Shown: in pieces, positions 10,290-20,150 of the stretch | How positions within the stretch are numbered: the stretch's first letter is position 1 | Layout: each line of letters begins with the position of its first letter | Origin: Pelobates cultripes | Lineage: Eukaryota; Chordata; Amphibia; Anura; Pelobatidae | Reading direction: 5' to 3' | Assembly: GCA_933207985.1 (NCBI GenBank) | Contig: OW240916.1 | Coordinates: 311,846,767-311,910,766, forward strand | Length of the DNA stretch: 64,000 nucleotides | Made by a program: the position numbers and the translations under genes | The notes under the pieces: generated by a model | The model's input: the letters and a program-made list of their open reading frames with translations, nothing else | The model's database searches: none | Told to the model about the DNA's origin: nothing

Positions 10290-10450
10290 CCGGGTTGCTA
10301 TGGCAGCCGGATATACATGCAGTCACTTCCTTGTTTACACCCCACGTGGTTTCAACGTTGCCGCGGCAACGCGCAACGTCATCACGTTACGTAGGGGCGT
10401 GGCCTCATCCGCGCATGCGCACGGAATGATGGTGGACGCCAGGGGAATCA
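10290..10450 (+). promoter_or_regulatory. CpG-rich pocket with NRF1-like palindrome in PLE tail
   Basis: In AT-rich surroundings this ~160-bp segment carries many CpGs (GTTGCCGCGGCAACGCGCAA, ATCACGTTACGTAGG) and the palindrome GCGCATGCGCAC at 10411-10422, which matches the known NRF1 site consensus. An identical 12-mer lies in the non-coding insert of the second PLE (14527-14538). This suggests a PLE promoter in the pseudo-LTR. Activity is inferred from composition only. Confidence 0.4.
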
Positions 10451-10551
10451 CACCCACCATTCTAAGCACAGGGGTAAGTCATTTTCTGTTAATTTCACTT
10501 ACATTTTATGTATATAAATGCACTTTTTTATGTGATATTGTATGCCTGATC

Positions 10552-10587
10552 CTGATGAAAGTTCCAGATGGAACTGAAACGTTGATC
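10552..10587 (+). ncRNA. Hammerhead-ribozyme-like motif of the PLE
   Basis: The order is CTGATGA, then a 6-bp hairpin (AGTTCC, loop AGAT, GGAACT), then GAAAC, a GTTG tetraloop-like stretch and ATC. This is the core order of the small type I hammerheads described in Penelope-like elements. Two defects are visible: one extra A between CTGATGA and stem II, and a C-A mismatch where stem III should pair with GTC. It may be inactive or weak in this copy. Confidence 0.5.
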
Positions 10588-10659
10588 TTTTAATGGATAT
10601 TTAATAAACAGTAAGTTTTAATCTTCAAAGTCCGAGTGTGCTGAACACTATCTACAAAC

Positions 10660-10664
10660 TATAC

Positions 10665-10697
<33 letters not shown>

Positions 10698-10798
10698 ACC
10701 ACACACATAAACACATACATACATAATCACAGACCCACACACATACAATTACAAACACACATAATTAGATATAAATACGCAAACATCACATACATACA

Positions 10799-10835
<37 letters not shown>

Positions 10836-11636
10836 ATATATATATATATATAAATATATATATACATACACACACACACACACAATCACAGATATACACA
10901 CACAGACATACACCTATTGTGTTATTGTGTGTGTGTATATAAATGTGTATGTGTTTGGTACATAGCTCCCTTATTTGGTGTCCTTAAATATTGCAATCCC
11001 ACATAAGGATAACAAATAAGGGCGTTATCTACTAAACAACTGAAATTAAGAAAAGGTTTTTTGTTTTTTTAAATTGATATTTTAGCTGTTTAGTTGATAA
11101 TTCTCTAAATTGGTGTCCTTATGTGAGATTTCTATATTTAAAGATACCAAATTAGCGTGCTGTTTAGCAGATAGCTCCCTTATCCTTATTTGGTGTCCTT
11201 AAATATGGCAATCCCAAATAAGGATAGCAAATAAGGGAGTTATCTGATAAACAAAGATTGACGTTAAGAGGTGTCAGCTAGCCTACGAACAAGAAATCTG
11301 GGTGGCTAATGTGAATTATATGCAAATTTGTTAACTGACACCAATGTGCACTGCATGCTGGCATCAGGCAGCCAATGGCAGCACATTACCCCATCCCCTA
11401 GCGAAAAGTTTTAGTGCCCCCTCAGTTTGGATTGTGGTATCTTATGTGCCCACCCCCTATATATTGTTCCTATGTGTCTGCATGTGTGTCAGTGTGTATT
11501 TAGGTGTGTGTATGTGTATATGTGCATACATCTCAGAATCTCGCCAACGCTACACACAAATACACCCCTGCATTTCAACGTCAACACTACATACAAACTC
11601 CACCATTATATATAACCACACCACTGCCTTCAAACA
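10660..11636 (+). repeat. ~980-bp direct repeat flanking the PLE, right copy
   Basis: It is nearly identical to 5409-6389, including the (GT)n/(TA)n block, the TCCCTTATTTGG module and the segment with GCACTGCATGCTGGCATCAG. The left edge lies in TATACATATATAT immediately after the PLE tail; the right edge (CTTCAAACA) continues into hAT-like sequence (CCACACTACATAAAAATGC). The copy lacks the left palindrome arm present upstream of the other copy. Confidence 0.9.
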
Positions 11637-11878
11637 CCACACTACATAAAAATGCATGCCTGCATTCAAACGCCAACACCACATACAGACACACATCCTA
11701 CATTCACTCAAACATACTCCATACAAAAACATGCTTACATTTAAAAGCATAAACACTGCTTAGTGCTAAATACATTTTTTTTTTTAAATTGTGGTTGTTT
11801 TTTACATTTTAAAGTTGGGGGGGGGGAGACAAAAATAGGACCCCCCCCCGGGTGCCAAATGCTCTAGGTACGCCCCTG
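11637..11878. other. Right end of hAT-like element
   Basis: CA-rich sequence followed by a poly-T stretch (11778), a G-run (11817-11826), a C-run (11841-11849) and the terminal inverted repeat ending GGTACGCCCCTG. It continues the sequence that was interrupted at 6389, which supports the reconstruction of the host element. Confidence 0.6.
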
Positions 11879-11886
11879 GGTATGAC

Positions 11887-12756
11887 GTTCTAGGGTTCAT
11901 GACATTAGGACCACAGTGCATTGAGACCCACAGAGTGACCACAGAATATACAGATACCAGAAGGTCCATGTACTCCCCAAGTCCATTTTCTATTCACATT
12001 ACTCTCCAATCACATGGGATAACATGAGCCAACTCCTCTTCCAAATAATTACCTTCCAAGTTACCAGAAAAGGGTAGACTACTCGGCAATCTTATGCGGT
12101 TTGTAGACTCCCTTGTTTTTTGACTACTGTCACGGATAAATCATCCTTTAATTATGTTCAGGGGAACCCAAATCAATTCAAGTACTTGGAGAAGCAATAA
12201 GGTGCACAACATGTGTTGATAGTTGTGAATCCAGAAGAATAGCTTTTAGCTTCTATTGGGTGAGATCAGCTTTATACAGTAGAGGATACGTGCTTGTGTT
12301 CAAGGAAAGGAATGTAAGAAGAGACATATTTCTAAATGTCAAAAGATTTTGGCAGTTTACAGAAGTACTCGGGTGGGGGCTAGTTTTTGTAAGAAAGAGA
12401 ACTTAATGTAGGACAAAGTTCATAAAGCATAAAGCATTACATGAGCCCAAGTTAGCCAATTTTAATATAGGCTAGACATTTTTGGCACCTACAAGCTTGA
12501 GCCTTTGCATCAAGGTGCATTCCTTCACACTACTAAAGGGATCCTAAAGACTCCATGCCTTTTTTGGTCACAGGGAACCCATGGAAGGTTTCATGGAGCT
12601 AAGATATTTTTATAGAGCATGTGCACATGTAGGATGATTTAATGTAGGCACAACATGTAGGCATGCCTCCAAGATGACATTATGTGAAGAATAGCCCACG
12701 GCAGCTACGAGGGAGACTTGGCACTGGAGTAAATGTGAGTACTGCTAAAATGTGAC
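11887..12756. other. Unclassified DNA between hAT-like element and second PLE
   Basis: No coding or terminal repeat was recognised. The segment is less AT-rich than average and may hold old repeat remnants (for example around ACTGTCACGGATAAATC at ~12127). Confidence 0.3.
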
Positions 12757-15700
12757 AAATATATTAATATGTGTATGGATCATCTTAACGACCACCATAC
12801 TTATCATCTCTTAACCTCAGACCCTACAACAAAGTTCTTATGTGAACTAAAAACACTTTTGGCCAAGGCCTATGACAACAAACGTAATAGCTTTCAAGAG
12901 TTCAATTACCTGCTGCCCAATTACATCCACACTGTCGCCACATTCTATTGTCTGACTAAGGTCCACAAGACACAAGAACATCACAGACCCCCCAGGAGAC
13001 CAATAGTGTCTGTCAACAGCTGCTTCACCGTAAGACCAAGTAAATTTGTGGACAGTATTCTACACAGTCTAGTGAAACAGTTACCATCATACCTCCAAGA
13101 CACCAAGGACACACTACTAGCTACTAGCACTTGAAAACCTTGATGTCACACTATATACTTTACTGGCCAGCCTGGATGTTGTCTCCTTGTACAGCAACAT
13201 ACCACATGATAAATGTATAACAGCATGCAAGCATTTCTTGGACCATACACCATATGATCAAGCTCAAAAAGATTTCATCTTATCCTTACATCTGTCCTGA
13301 CTCAAAACTAATTTATCTTCAATGGTCAATTCTACCTTCAGGTGACCAGAACCGCTATGCGCACAGCTTGTGCTCCCAGCTTCGCAAATCTCTTTTTAGG
13401 ATGGTGGGAGCAGTATGTCTTAGGTTCCCCTACCTATGGCAAATACCAACAGTATATCTTATGTTGGTATAGGCATATAGATGACATACTGTTCCTATGG
13501 ACAGGTCCCATCTCTATATTTAAACAATATGTGGAGGACTTAAATCACAATTACATCAATCTAACACTCACTCATGTGATTCACTAAAGTGAGATGATCT
13601 TTCATGATTTCAAAATTATCCTGTCACTAGATGGAACACTCCAAAATCAACTGTACCGTAAAGCTACCTCCACCAATAGCTTCTTGCATTGGGAAAACCA
13701 CCACACACCCAGTCTAAAATCATCCATCCTATACAGCTAGTTTTTGCGGACTCACAGAAACTGTTCAGATGACACCGATTTTTTCCAGGGATGTCAAGAA
13801 CATAGAAGAAGGTTTCGGTCCCTTGGATACCCCAATAGGGTAATTAAAAGAGCATTTCATTAAGTATGCCAAACTGATAGAGTGCCTAGTTTTCGAACAG
13901 TGAGGCCCCCACCAAACAAAACCATCAGCTGCATAGCCACATTTGATGGAGGCTGGTCCACTATGACTGACACTCTAAGGAAACATTGGCCCATATTAAC
14001 ACACTATCAGGACCTAAGAGAATCTAAACCCACATATCCAGCAATTACAGCTCGTCGATCTTAGAAGCTCCATGATTTACTTGTACATAGTCACCTTGAG
14101 AAAAACCCTACAAATTTACACTTGTTAACTGCAACCAAAGGTACTTACTGTTGGGGCCACTATAAGGCATCTAAATATATTTCACCTTGTAAATTTACTA
14201 AGTCCAACCAAACCGATATCACAGTTAACACCAATGCATTTGTCAACTGTAGGACTACTAAAATCATATATCTAATCACCTGTTGCTGTGGCAAGCAATA
14301 TATAGGGAAAACCTATCAGGAATTCAGATGACGCATCCTACAACACGTCAACTTGACTACCAGCTCTGGCAATCTTACACTTCTAGGCAGTGTCCCTGCT
14401 CCATTTTTGGAGCGATATTTGCTTATTTGTGACTAGTCCGCATGTTTTTTTGTAGTGGAACACCCATGCCTTCCTCTTTGCGCTCCCTGCTTCCTGGTTT
14501 GTGGTTTCGCGAGGTGCCGACTGATTGCGCATGCGCACATCATGCGAACAGACATATTTTTATATTGGAACGCATGTGCGCTCCACCAGATTTAGTTTAC
14601 TTCCGGGTTCGGCAATTTTGAAGCGCTTGATGCTGCTCACGCCTCAGGTTTATGTTTTCATTCTCTTTTTTGCATCAGTTTAAGCTTGTAAATCAAATCT
14701 CTGCACTAGGCAATTTGTGACATTTTCTTTTGATTGTTTCTTTTTTCATGTTTTTATTTTTTCATATTTTTTCATCCTTTTCAAACTGCCATACCATTTG
14801 GAACAGTTGATCTTTATATCTTTATGTTAATACTGATGTAATATTTATATTCTTGTTTATCTCATAATATGTTTCTATTAATATGTCCACTACATGTATA
14901 CTTAATATCTTGCCTGCATGTTTTATGGTGATTTTGTATTTTTATGTCTAGTATTTTTCTTTATATATTTTACTTGTGAATCTGCATTTTGATTTGTACA
15001 TAGGTCAGGGCTTTCTGGTTCCCTTGACAACCCTGAACAGGTGTATCGTGGTTGGGAGGATCCCAGTCATCACTAGTGGCCACCCATTTTTTTCAGGTGT
15101 TCCCTATGTTTGTTTTTTACTTTGGGTATATAAGAACAGGATTTAGTTTCTCTCAACATGCTCCCTTAATAAAGGCATTTTTGCAGAAACGTTGGGGGTG
15201 TTTTGGTGATTGACTCTGTCCCTGCTTCCCACTAGGTCTGGTATGCTTATTGTTATATATATTTGTGTATATTTATGTCTATGTTTGTGGGGTTGGATTA
15301 GACTGTTATTTCATTTCTCTATTTTTTGTATATTGAGACTCTGTTATTCATATAAGACGCTTTTGGCGTACATACATATATATTCAGAATTTTTCTGATC
15401 ATTGCTGTATAGCGTGATATGATCCTATATTTTGGATCTTTATGTTATGTGATAATTTGTATAGAGAATACCCACTTACTAAAGATTGTTTTATTACTAT
15501 TGATGGTTGTGCTCCTTACTTCATTGTTATTTATATGTATTTGGGCTTTTGGGGATAAAGCCTTATGTGGGTGAGCACCCCATATTGTATTTTCATAGAG
15601 CTCCACTTGGGAGCTTCCATATATTTCATATTCTGTGTGCCCACCTTATTTAATTTTTAATAATCTTACTCCCATTGCCAGACACCTTATCAACTTTCAC

Positions 15701-15880
15701 AATGCTGATCCAGACCACTTGAAATTTCAAGCTATGGAGAAACTGATCCTCAATTCATATAAGAGCAATTCCAATCTGAAACTACTCCAAAAGGAATCCA
15801 GATTCATCTATGAATATCAGACGATGGCACCAAATGGGTTAGATGCAGAATTTAACTACACCCCATTCATTCACACATAA
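12757..15880 (+). pseudogene. Degenerate PLE RT / GIY-YIG protein
   Basis: Pieces visible in order: RT leader and FYCLTKVHKTQ...RPPRRPIVS (12769-13134); LASLDVVSLYSNIPH, the RT motif with the first Asp, in a shifted frame near 13164-13210; CAPSFANLFLGWWEQ and RHIDDILFLWTG (YxDD-equivalent HIDD) in 13342-13587; a linker at 13882-14064; TKIIYLITCCCGKQYIGKT, the GIY-YIG core, ending near 14331; and after the insertion the endonuclease tail NLTPIARHLINFHNADPDHL...MAPNGLD (15660-15860). Several stops and at least two frameshifts show it is dead. The domain order is RT then endonuclease, as in the intact relative. Confidence 0.8.
14379..15661 (+). mobile_element. 1.28-kb insertion in the PLE endonuclease, PLE-tail-like
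   Basis: The endonuclease frame is broken at GNLT and resumes at NLTPIARHL. The 8-bp word AATCTTAC occurs at both edges (14371-14378 and 15662-15669), as expected for a target-site duplication. The insert has no coding region. It carries CpG-rich DNA with the NRF1-like 12-mer (14527-14538), a GAAACGTTGGGGG segment at ~15187 preceded by CTTAATAAAGGC, and an AT-rich end. This looks like a severely 5'-truncated PLE tail (pseudo-LTR) or a PLE-driven non-autonomous unit. The 62-codon ORF at 15210 is not supported. Confidence 0.65.
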
Positions 15881-16490
15881 TAAATGTTCTCTTAACGTCT
15901 CATCTTAATATAAATCAACTTATACCACCTTTCTCCATGATAAATACCCATTTAACCAGACAGTCAATCTGTCCTACTACATTATGCTCACTACCATTGA
16001 TTGCATTTGTAGTTCAATTGATTATCCATCAACAATACTTTGATCAATATATACACCTAGAACTTAGACACATTGATTACACATATGTGGCTCTTATTCT
16101 TACAATTATCCAGTATATTCCAACACTTCAACAATCTAAGATTTGGTTAAATCATTTGCCAATATTTAATTGTTCCTTTATTTAAATTATTGACATTAGT
16201 TAACCACAATTCAGATTTCGTAATCACTCCTCTTTTAGAACAACAACTACATTCCCCAAACAACTCTACTATACTATGACCCACTTGTTTAGTTGATCAT
16301 CCAAATTGACCTTCTACCACTCTCATTGGCTGACTAATCTGTCAATCAATGGCTTACATGTCCCTGATTGGACAATTCTCCTCAAATCAAACATCACAGC
16401 CTGGTATTTAAAACCTCTGAAAGGCGCAGATCAGTTAACCTTTTTGTGAGCAGAATTACTTTTCCGCCTTTCCCATTACACAGTTGACTC

Positions 16491-17946
16491 TGGTATACTA
16501 ATAATAATCTGTGCGATGAACTAGTGACAGCTACACCTAGCCTTTTGATTTTAGCACAGGTGCCCATGAAGACACAGATTAGTATAGTGATTATTCAGCC
16601 GCTTGTTTTTATCACCATTACCATAACCACTTCTGTTTACTCTTAACCAACAATCCTTTTTTGGACTCCAAGTAGCTGTCAAAACAAAGACGATGCACTG
16701 TTTAGCCGAGGGTTCCACATGGTGTAATATAGCTATCATTTTCATAAGCACACTATGTTATACACCTTTAATGTTAGCTACATTTTGCTTTGATTCTCCA
16801 AACAATACTATTCTGTCTTGCTGCCATTGAGCTCTGTTTTCAACTACTCCTACACACATTCTAGAGTAAACTTTAGTTTTTGTATATATTTTGTATTTTT
16901 TCCCTTTTGTAGCACTGTATATATTGTAATTTATTACTAATTATTTTGTATTTCCATTTAATTTTTTAGCGTGGTTATGCCCTCTCTCCACCTAGTGGTC
17001 ATACAACAGCCTTTGTATACCTTTTTAATTATCTACAATATTAAAAGTTATGTATTAATCACTCATTCATCTGGGCTAACTACAAGAGCCTCTTCTTTTC
17101 TTACCATTTATTACATATTTTTTGTTTTTTGTTTGTGTTTTTATTAATATAATACAAGAATTTTTTTTTTTTTTTACTAATCAAGAATAATCATAGCATT
17201 GCACATTCAACACATTGTGCATAAACAGAATAAAAGACATACCATATACCATAAAGACACCATCTGGTGTAGACCTAAAGGTTTTCTTTTATACCTCTGG
17301 ACTTTCTGTCATTGACTATATTCCATTACGCCCTGGGGCACAGTCCCTATTTATCTTTGTACATTTCTGTTTTTTGTTCAAAGGGTGAGAGGGATCCCCT
17401 TTGTTGTGGTTGCTGCCTACCCATTGATATATTAGCACTGATCCATTTCTTGTGTACTTGTGTGTTCCAATCAGTGAAATGTTCTGCGATATCAATGGTG
17501 GTACGGGGAGAGAGGCAGGCTTAGTAGGTTTGGTGTCTTTTTTTATTTTTATTTTTATTCGTTTTTCAGTATAAAGGATTATTTTCCTATCTCTGATGCA
17601 GCTGTTAATGGACCAATACCCACTAATACTCTTTGAGAATTTAGATGATCTTTCTTTAGAGAAGTGTACAGCAGGTTAGTGTGGACTGAGGTGAGTGGAA
17701 ATGTCTCTGCATTATATGTTATTGATTTAATATACATTTAATAGCAGTGCAGAGCACTGAGTTAATGTTTTATAACCATCATGTGGGTGTTTCAATCATC
17801 AGTATTGCATCTTAGTAGATATCATTAAATTCCTAATTAAGGAGACTTTTGTGTTTTTCAATGGGGTGTCTTTTTTCAGAATTAGCCCCATGCACATGAA
17901 GCATATCTCAAATTACTTTATTCTTTTAAACATAACAATACATATA
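16491..17946. other. AT-rich non-coding stretch
   Basis: Nothing clear. It includes poly-T/A runs (17161-17175) and may include remnants of the second PLE tail. ORFs at 16551-16751 (-) and 17312-17524 (+) have no recognisable domains. Confidence 0.35.
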
Positions 17947-18985
17947 GTGAGGGGAAAAAAGTATTTGATCCCCTGCTGATGTTGAACGTTTGCCCACTGA
18001 CAAAGAAATGATCAGTCTATAATTTTAATGGTAGTTGTATTTTAACAGTGAGAGACAGAATAACAAAACAAAAAATAAATCCAGAAAAATGCATGTCAAA
18101 CGTATACATTCATTTGCATGTCAATGAGTGAAATAAGTATTTGACCCCTTCGACTTAGTACTTGGTGGCAAAACCCATGTTAGCAATCACAGAGGTCAGA
18201 TGTTTCTTGTAGTTGGCCACCAGGTTTGCACACATCTCAGGAGGGATTTTGTCTAACTCCTCTTTGAAGATCCTCTCCAAGTCATAAAGGTTTTGAAGCT
18301 GACGTTCAGCAACTCAAGCCTTCAGCTTCCTCCACAGATTTTCTATGGGATTAAGGTCTGGAGACTGGCTAGGTCACTCCAGGACCTTGATGTGCTTCTT
18401 CTTGAGCCCCTCCTTTGTTGCCTTGGCACTGTGTTTTGGGTCATTGTCATGCTGGAATACCCATCCACAACCAATTTTAAATGCCCTGGCTGAGGGAAGG
18501 AGGTTCTCACCCAAGATGTGACTGTACATGGCCCCGTCCATCGTCCCTTTGATGTGGTGCAGTTGTCCTATCCCCTAAGCAAATTGCAAATTGTGTTGTA
18601 AATTGTTTTCTTGGTGACTATGGTCCCAGCTTCCTTGCGATCATTAACAAGATCCTCCTGTGTAGTTCTGGGCTGATTCCTCACCATTCTCATGATCATT
18701 GAAGCTCCACCACAAGGTGAGATCTTGCATGTAGCACCATACCAAGGGAGACTGATGGTTATTTTGTGTTTCTTCCATTTGCGAATAATCCAACCAACTG
18801 TTGTCACCTCTCACCAAGCTTCTTGGCGATGGCCTTGTATCCCATTCCAGCCTTGTGTAGGTCTACAATCTTGTCCCGGACATCCTTGGGTAGCTCTTTG
18901 GTCTTGGCCATGGTGGAGAGTTTGGAATCTGATTGCTTCTGTGTGCATCATGGGAAATGAAGTCCAGAAACAACAGGTGTCAAGA
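17947..18985 (-). mobile_element. Tc1-like transposon, deleted copy
   Basis: The left end has GGGGAAAAAAGTATTTGATC and the shared sub-terminal TGATCAGTCTATAATTTTAA, as in the complete relative at 54222-55748. Reading (-), the interior encodes Tc1 transposase fragments. Compared with the relative it lacks ~250 bp in the middle (junction near 18582-18595, after CTATCCCCTAAGC) and has lost its right end after ~18985. It cannot move without help and has lost one terminus. Confidence 0.8.
18568..18965 (-). pseudogene. Tc1-like transposase remnant (N-terminal part)
   Basis: The frame includes [19 protein letters not shown] and [20 protein letters not shown], which match the second DNA-binding region of the DD34E relative at 54881-55333. 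A further frame (18811-19047, -) covers the extreme N-terminus. The catalytic Asp region is deleted. The piece after the deletion (18293-18540) retains the Tc1 catalytic-core sequence in reverse orientation, with SPDLNPIENLW-type coding near 18335-18368. Confidence 0.7.
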
Positions 18986-20089
18986 TTAGCCATCACTGGT
19001 TTAGCATGTAAGTTGTTTGTGCATTCTTCACCCCAAAGTGCATACATTTGAATTTATCTACATTAAATTACATCTTCCATTTGAGTGCCTGGTCCCCCAA
19101 TCTATCTAAATCTCTCTGCAATGACACATTGTGTAGTTCTAGTTGATATTTCTTGCAGATACATATTGTAAGGGTGTCAGTCCGCCTAAATCAATATAAG
19201 TATTTGTATTAATGACATTTTAAATCCTATATAACCTTAGAATCTCAAGATGTATAAAATCTATTATCATTTTCTTTGTTTTAATTAAACACATGTGGGG
19301 TGTTTAATTTGATGACTTCTAATTGGCAGTTGTATTTACTTATTCTTAAGAAATGTTGTAGAAATAAAATTTAATTTTCCAAGGAAAAATGTGAGGATGT
19401 CAACAGTATAATCATTAAATAACTTAACTTTAAGTATTTCTTGTTGATATTCAGTCCCAGTACAGTTTGTTTTTTGGATCATTACTGATACATTTTCTAT
19501 CACAATTATTTATAGCATGTGAGTGAGTGGACAGCTCTGTCTGCTTCTATTTAGTATATCAAACTATGGTGAGACACAACCTTCAATCCTATCCTTTGGG
19601 GATATATATAAGGCAAGAATGGATTTTATTATAAGTTCAGGAAATCTGAACGAAACCATGGTTTCTTCCAAAAAAACCTCAGATGACTTCGTAAAATGCT
19701 TTCTCGGCATACGCAGTGTGGTCCAAAAAGGGAGTCATGGATCTAGAAGTGTCTGAAATTAAGTTTAATCATCTCCTTGTGTTTTTATGTTCATGATGTA
19801 CTGGCAGTGAAGCATACCTTGTCTAGATGAATGAGTCTTGGGGTATATATCTTGAATGAGTCTAGAAGTAATCATTCCTTGTGGCTTTTATTTTTCAATA
19901 GATTTTTTTTTGTGTTCTCATTAATCAGTAACATGGGTTAATAATTTTAGCGGTTTCTGTCATGTTTCTATGATTTCGATACTGCTTATGAATTTTTCTT
20001 GTAGCACTCCTACTTCATGGAATAGCTTTACCAGGTGGAGAACAGACAGAGAATCGAAGGTTGGATACCAATAATATATAAATAGTTAT
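18986..20089. other. Unclassified AT-rich DNA
   Basis: No genes or terminal repeats recognised. The ORF at 19523-19756 (+) has no known domain. Confidence 0.35.
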
Positions 20090-20150
20090 ATTGAGCTTGA
20101 GAAAGACCTGAGGAGAAGCCAAAACGTTGGTCACGTATGTAATTATCACA
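20090..20150 (+). mobile_element. PLE tail fragment with hammerhead-like 3' core
   Basis: The string CCTGAGGAGAAGCC is followed by AAAACGTTGGTCAC (20124-20137). ACGTTGGTC is the stem III plus cleavage-site arrangement expected of a PLE hammerhead (AC, GTTG loop, GT, C). Stem II is degenerate. No PLE coding is visible nearby, so this is an isolated tail or a non-autonomous relic. Confidence 0.4.

Larger units (their letters stand above)
6390..10659 (+). mobile_element. Penelope-like retroelement (PLE), 5'-truncated, with nested Tc1
   Basis: It encodes RT followed by a GIY-YIG endonuclease, the diagnostic order of Penelope-like elements. The left junction falls within the RT leader, so the N-terminal part of the protein and any 5' pseudo-LTR are missing, as expected for 5' truncation during target-primed reverse transcription. 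The right end is a ~900-bp non-coding tail (9757-10659) with a CpG-rich pocket and a hammerhead-like motif, ending TATCTACAAAC next to a (TA)n tract. Without the 1,563-bp Tc1 insertion and its duplicated TA, the PLE is ~2.7 kb. It is inserted in the hAT-like element between two ~980-bp direct repeats. Confidence 0.88.
9757..10659 (+). other. PLE 3' non-coding tail (pseudo-LTR-like)
   Basis: This is AT-rich sequence with repeated GCAC/TTTGCACTTT words (9900-10080), then a CpG-rich pocket (10290-10450), a hammerhead-like motif (10552-10587) and an AATAAA at ~10603. PLE tails normally combine promoter-like DNA with a hammerhead ribozyme in a pseudo-LTR, which fits this arrangement. The 81- and 97-codon ORFs here match nothing and are not called. 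Confidence 0.55.
2932..11878. mobile_element. hAT-like non-autonomous element, enlarged by nested insertions
   Basis: The left terminus is CAGTGGCGTACTAAGG. The right terminus, read in reverse, is CAGGGGCGTACCTAGAG, matching at 12 of the first 13 positions. The unit is flanked by a perfect 8-bp duplication GGTATGAC (2924-2931 and 11879-11886). An 8-bp duplication with CAGNG ends fits the hAT superfamily. Removing the Penelope-like insertion and one copy of the ~980-bp duplication leaves about 3.7 kb: a GC-rich left end, a 36-bp minisatellite, a palindromic CA/TA-rich zone, a TCCCTTATTTGG inverted-repeat module and a G/C-run right end. No transposase is visible, so it was presumably mobilised in trans. 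Other superfamilies with 8-bp duplications cannot be fully excluded. Confidence 0.72.
12757..16490 (+). mobile_element. Second Penelope-like element, decayed, with nested insert
   Basis: Degraded RT and GIY-YIG coding pieces follow each other in PLE order from ~12757 to 15880, apart from an insertion at 14379-15661. The first recognisable protein part (HLNDHHTYHLLTSDPTTKF) is the RT leader, so the 5' part is missing here too. Sequence after 15880 is AT-rich non-coding with a GGTATTTAAAACCTC segment near 16402; the 3' boundary is not defined. This is older than the PLE at 6390, with many stops and frameshifts, and is distinct in sequence from it. Confidence 0.7.

Noticed and set aside
10300..10593. 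97-codon ORF across the PLE CpG pocket
   Set aside because: It lies in PLE tail sequence, spans the hammerhead-like motif, and matches no PLE protein part.
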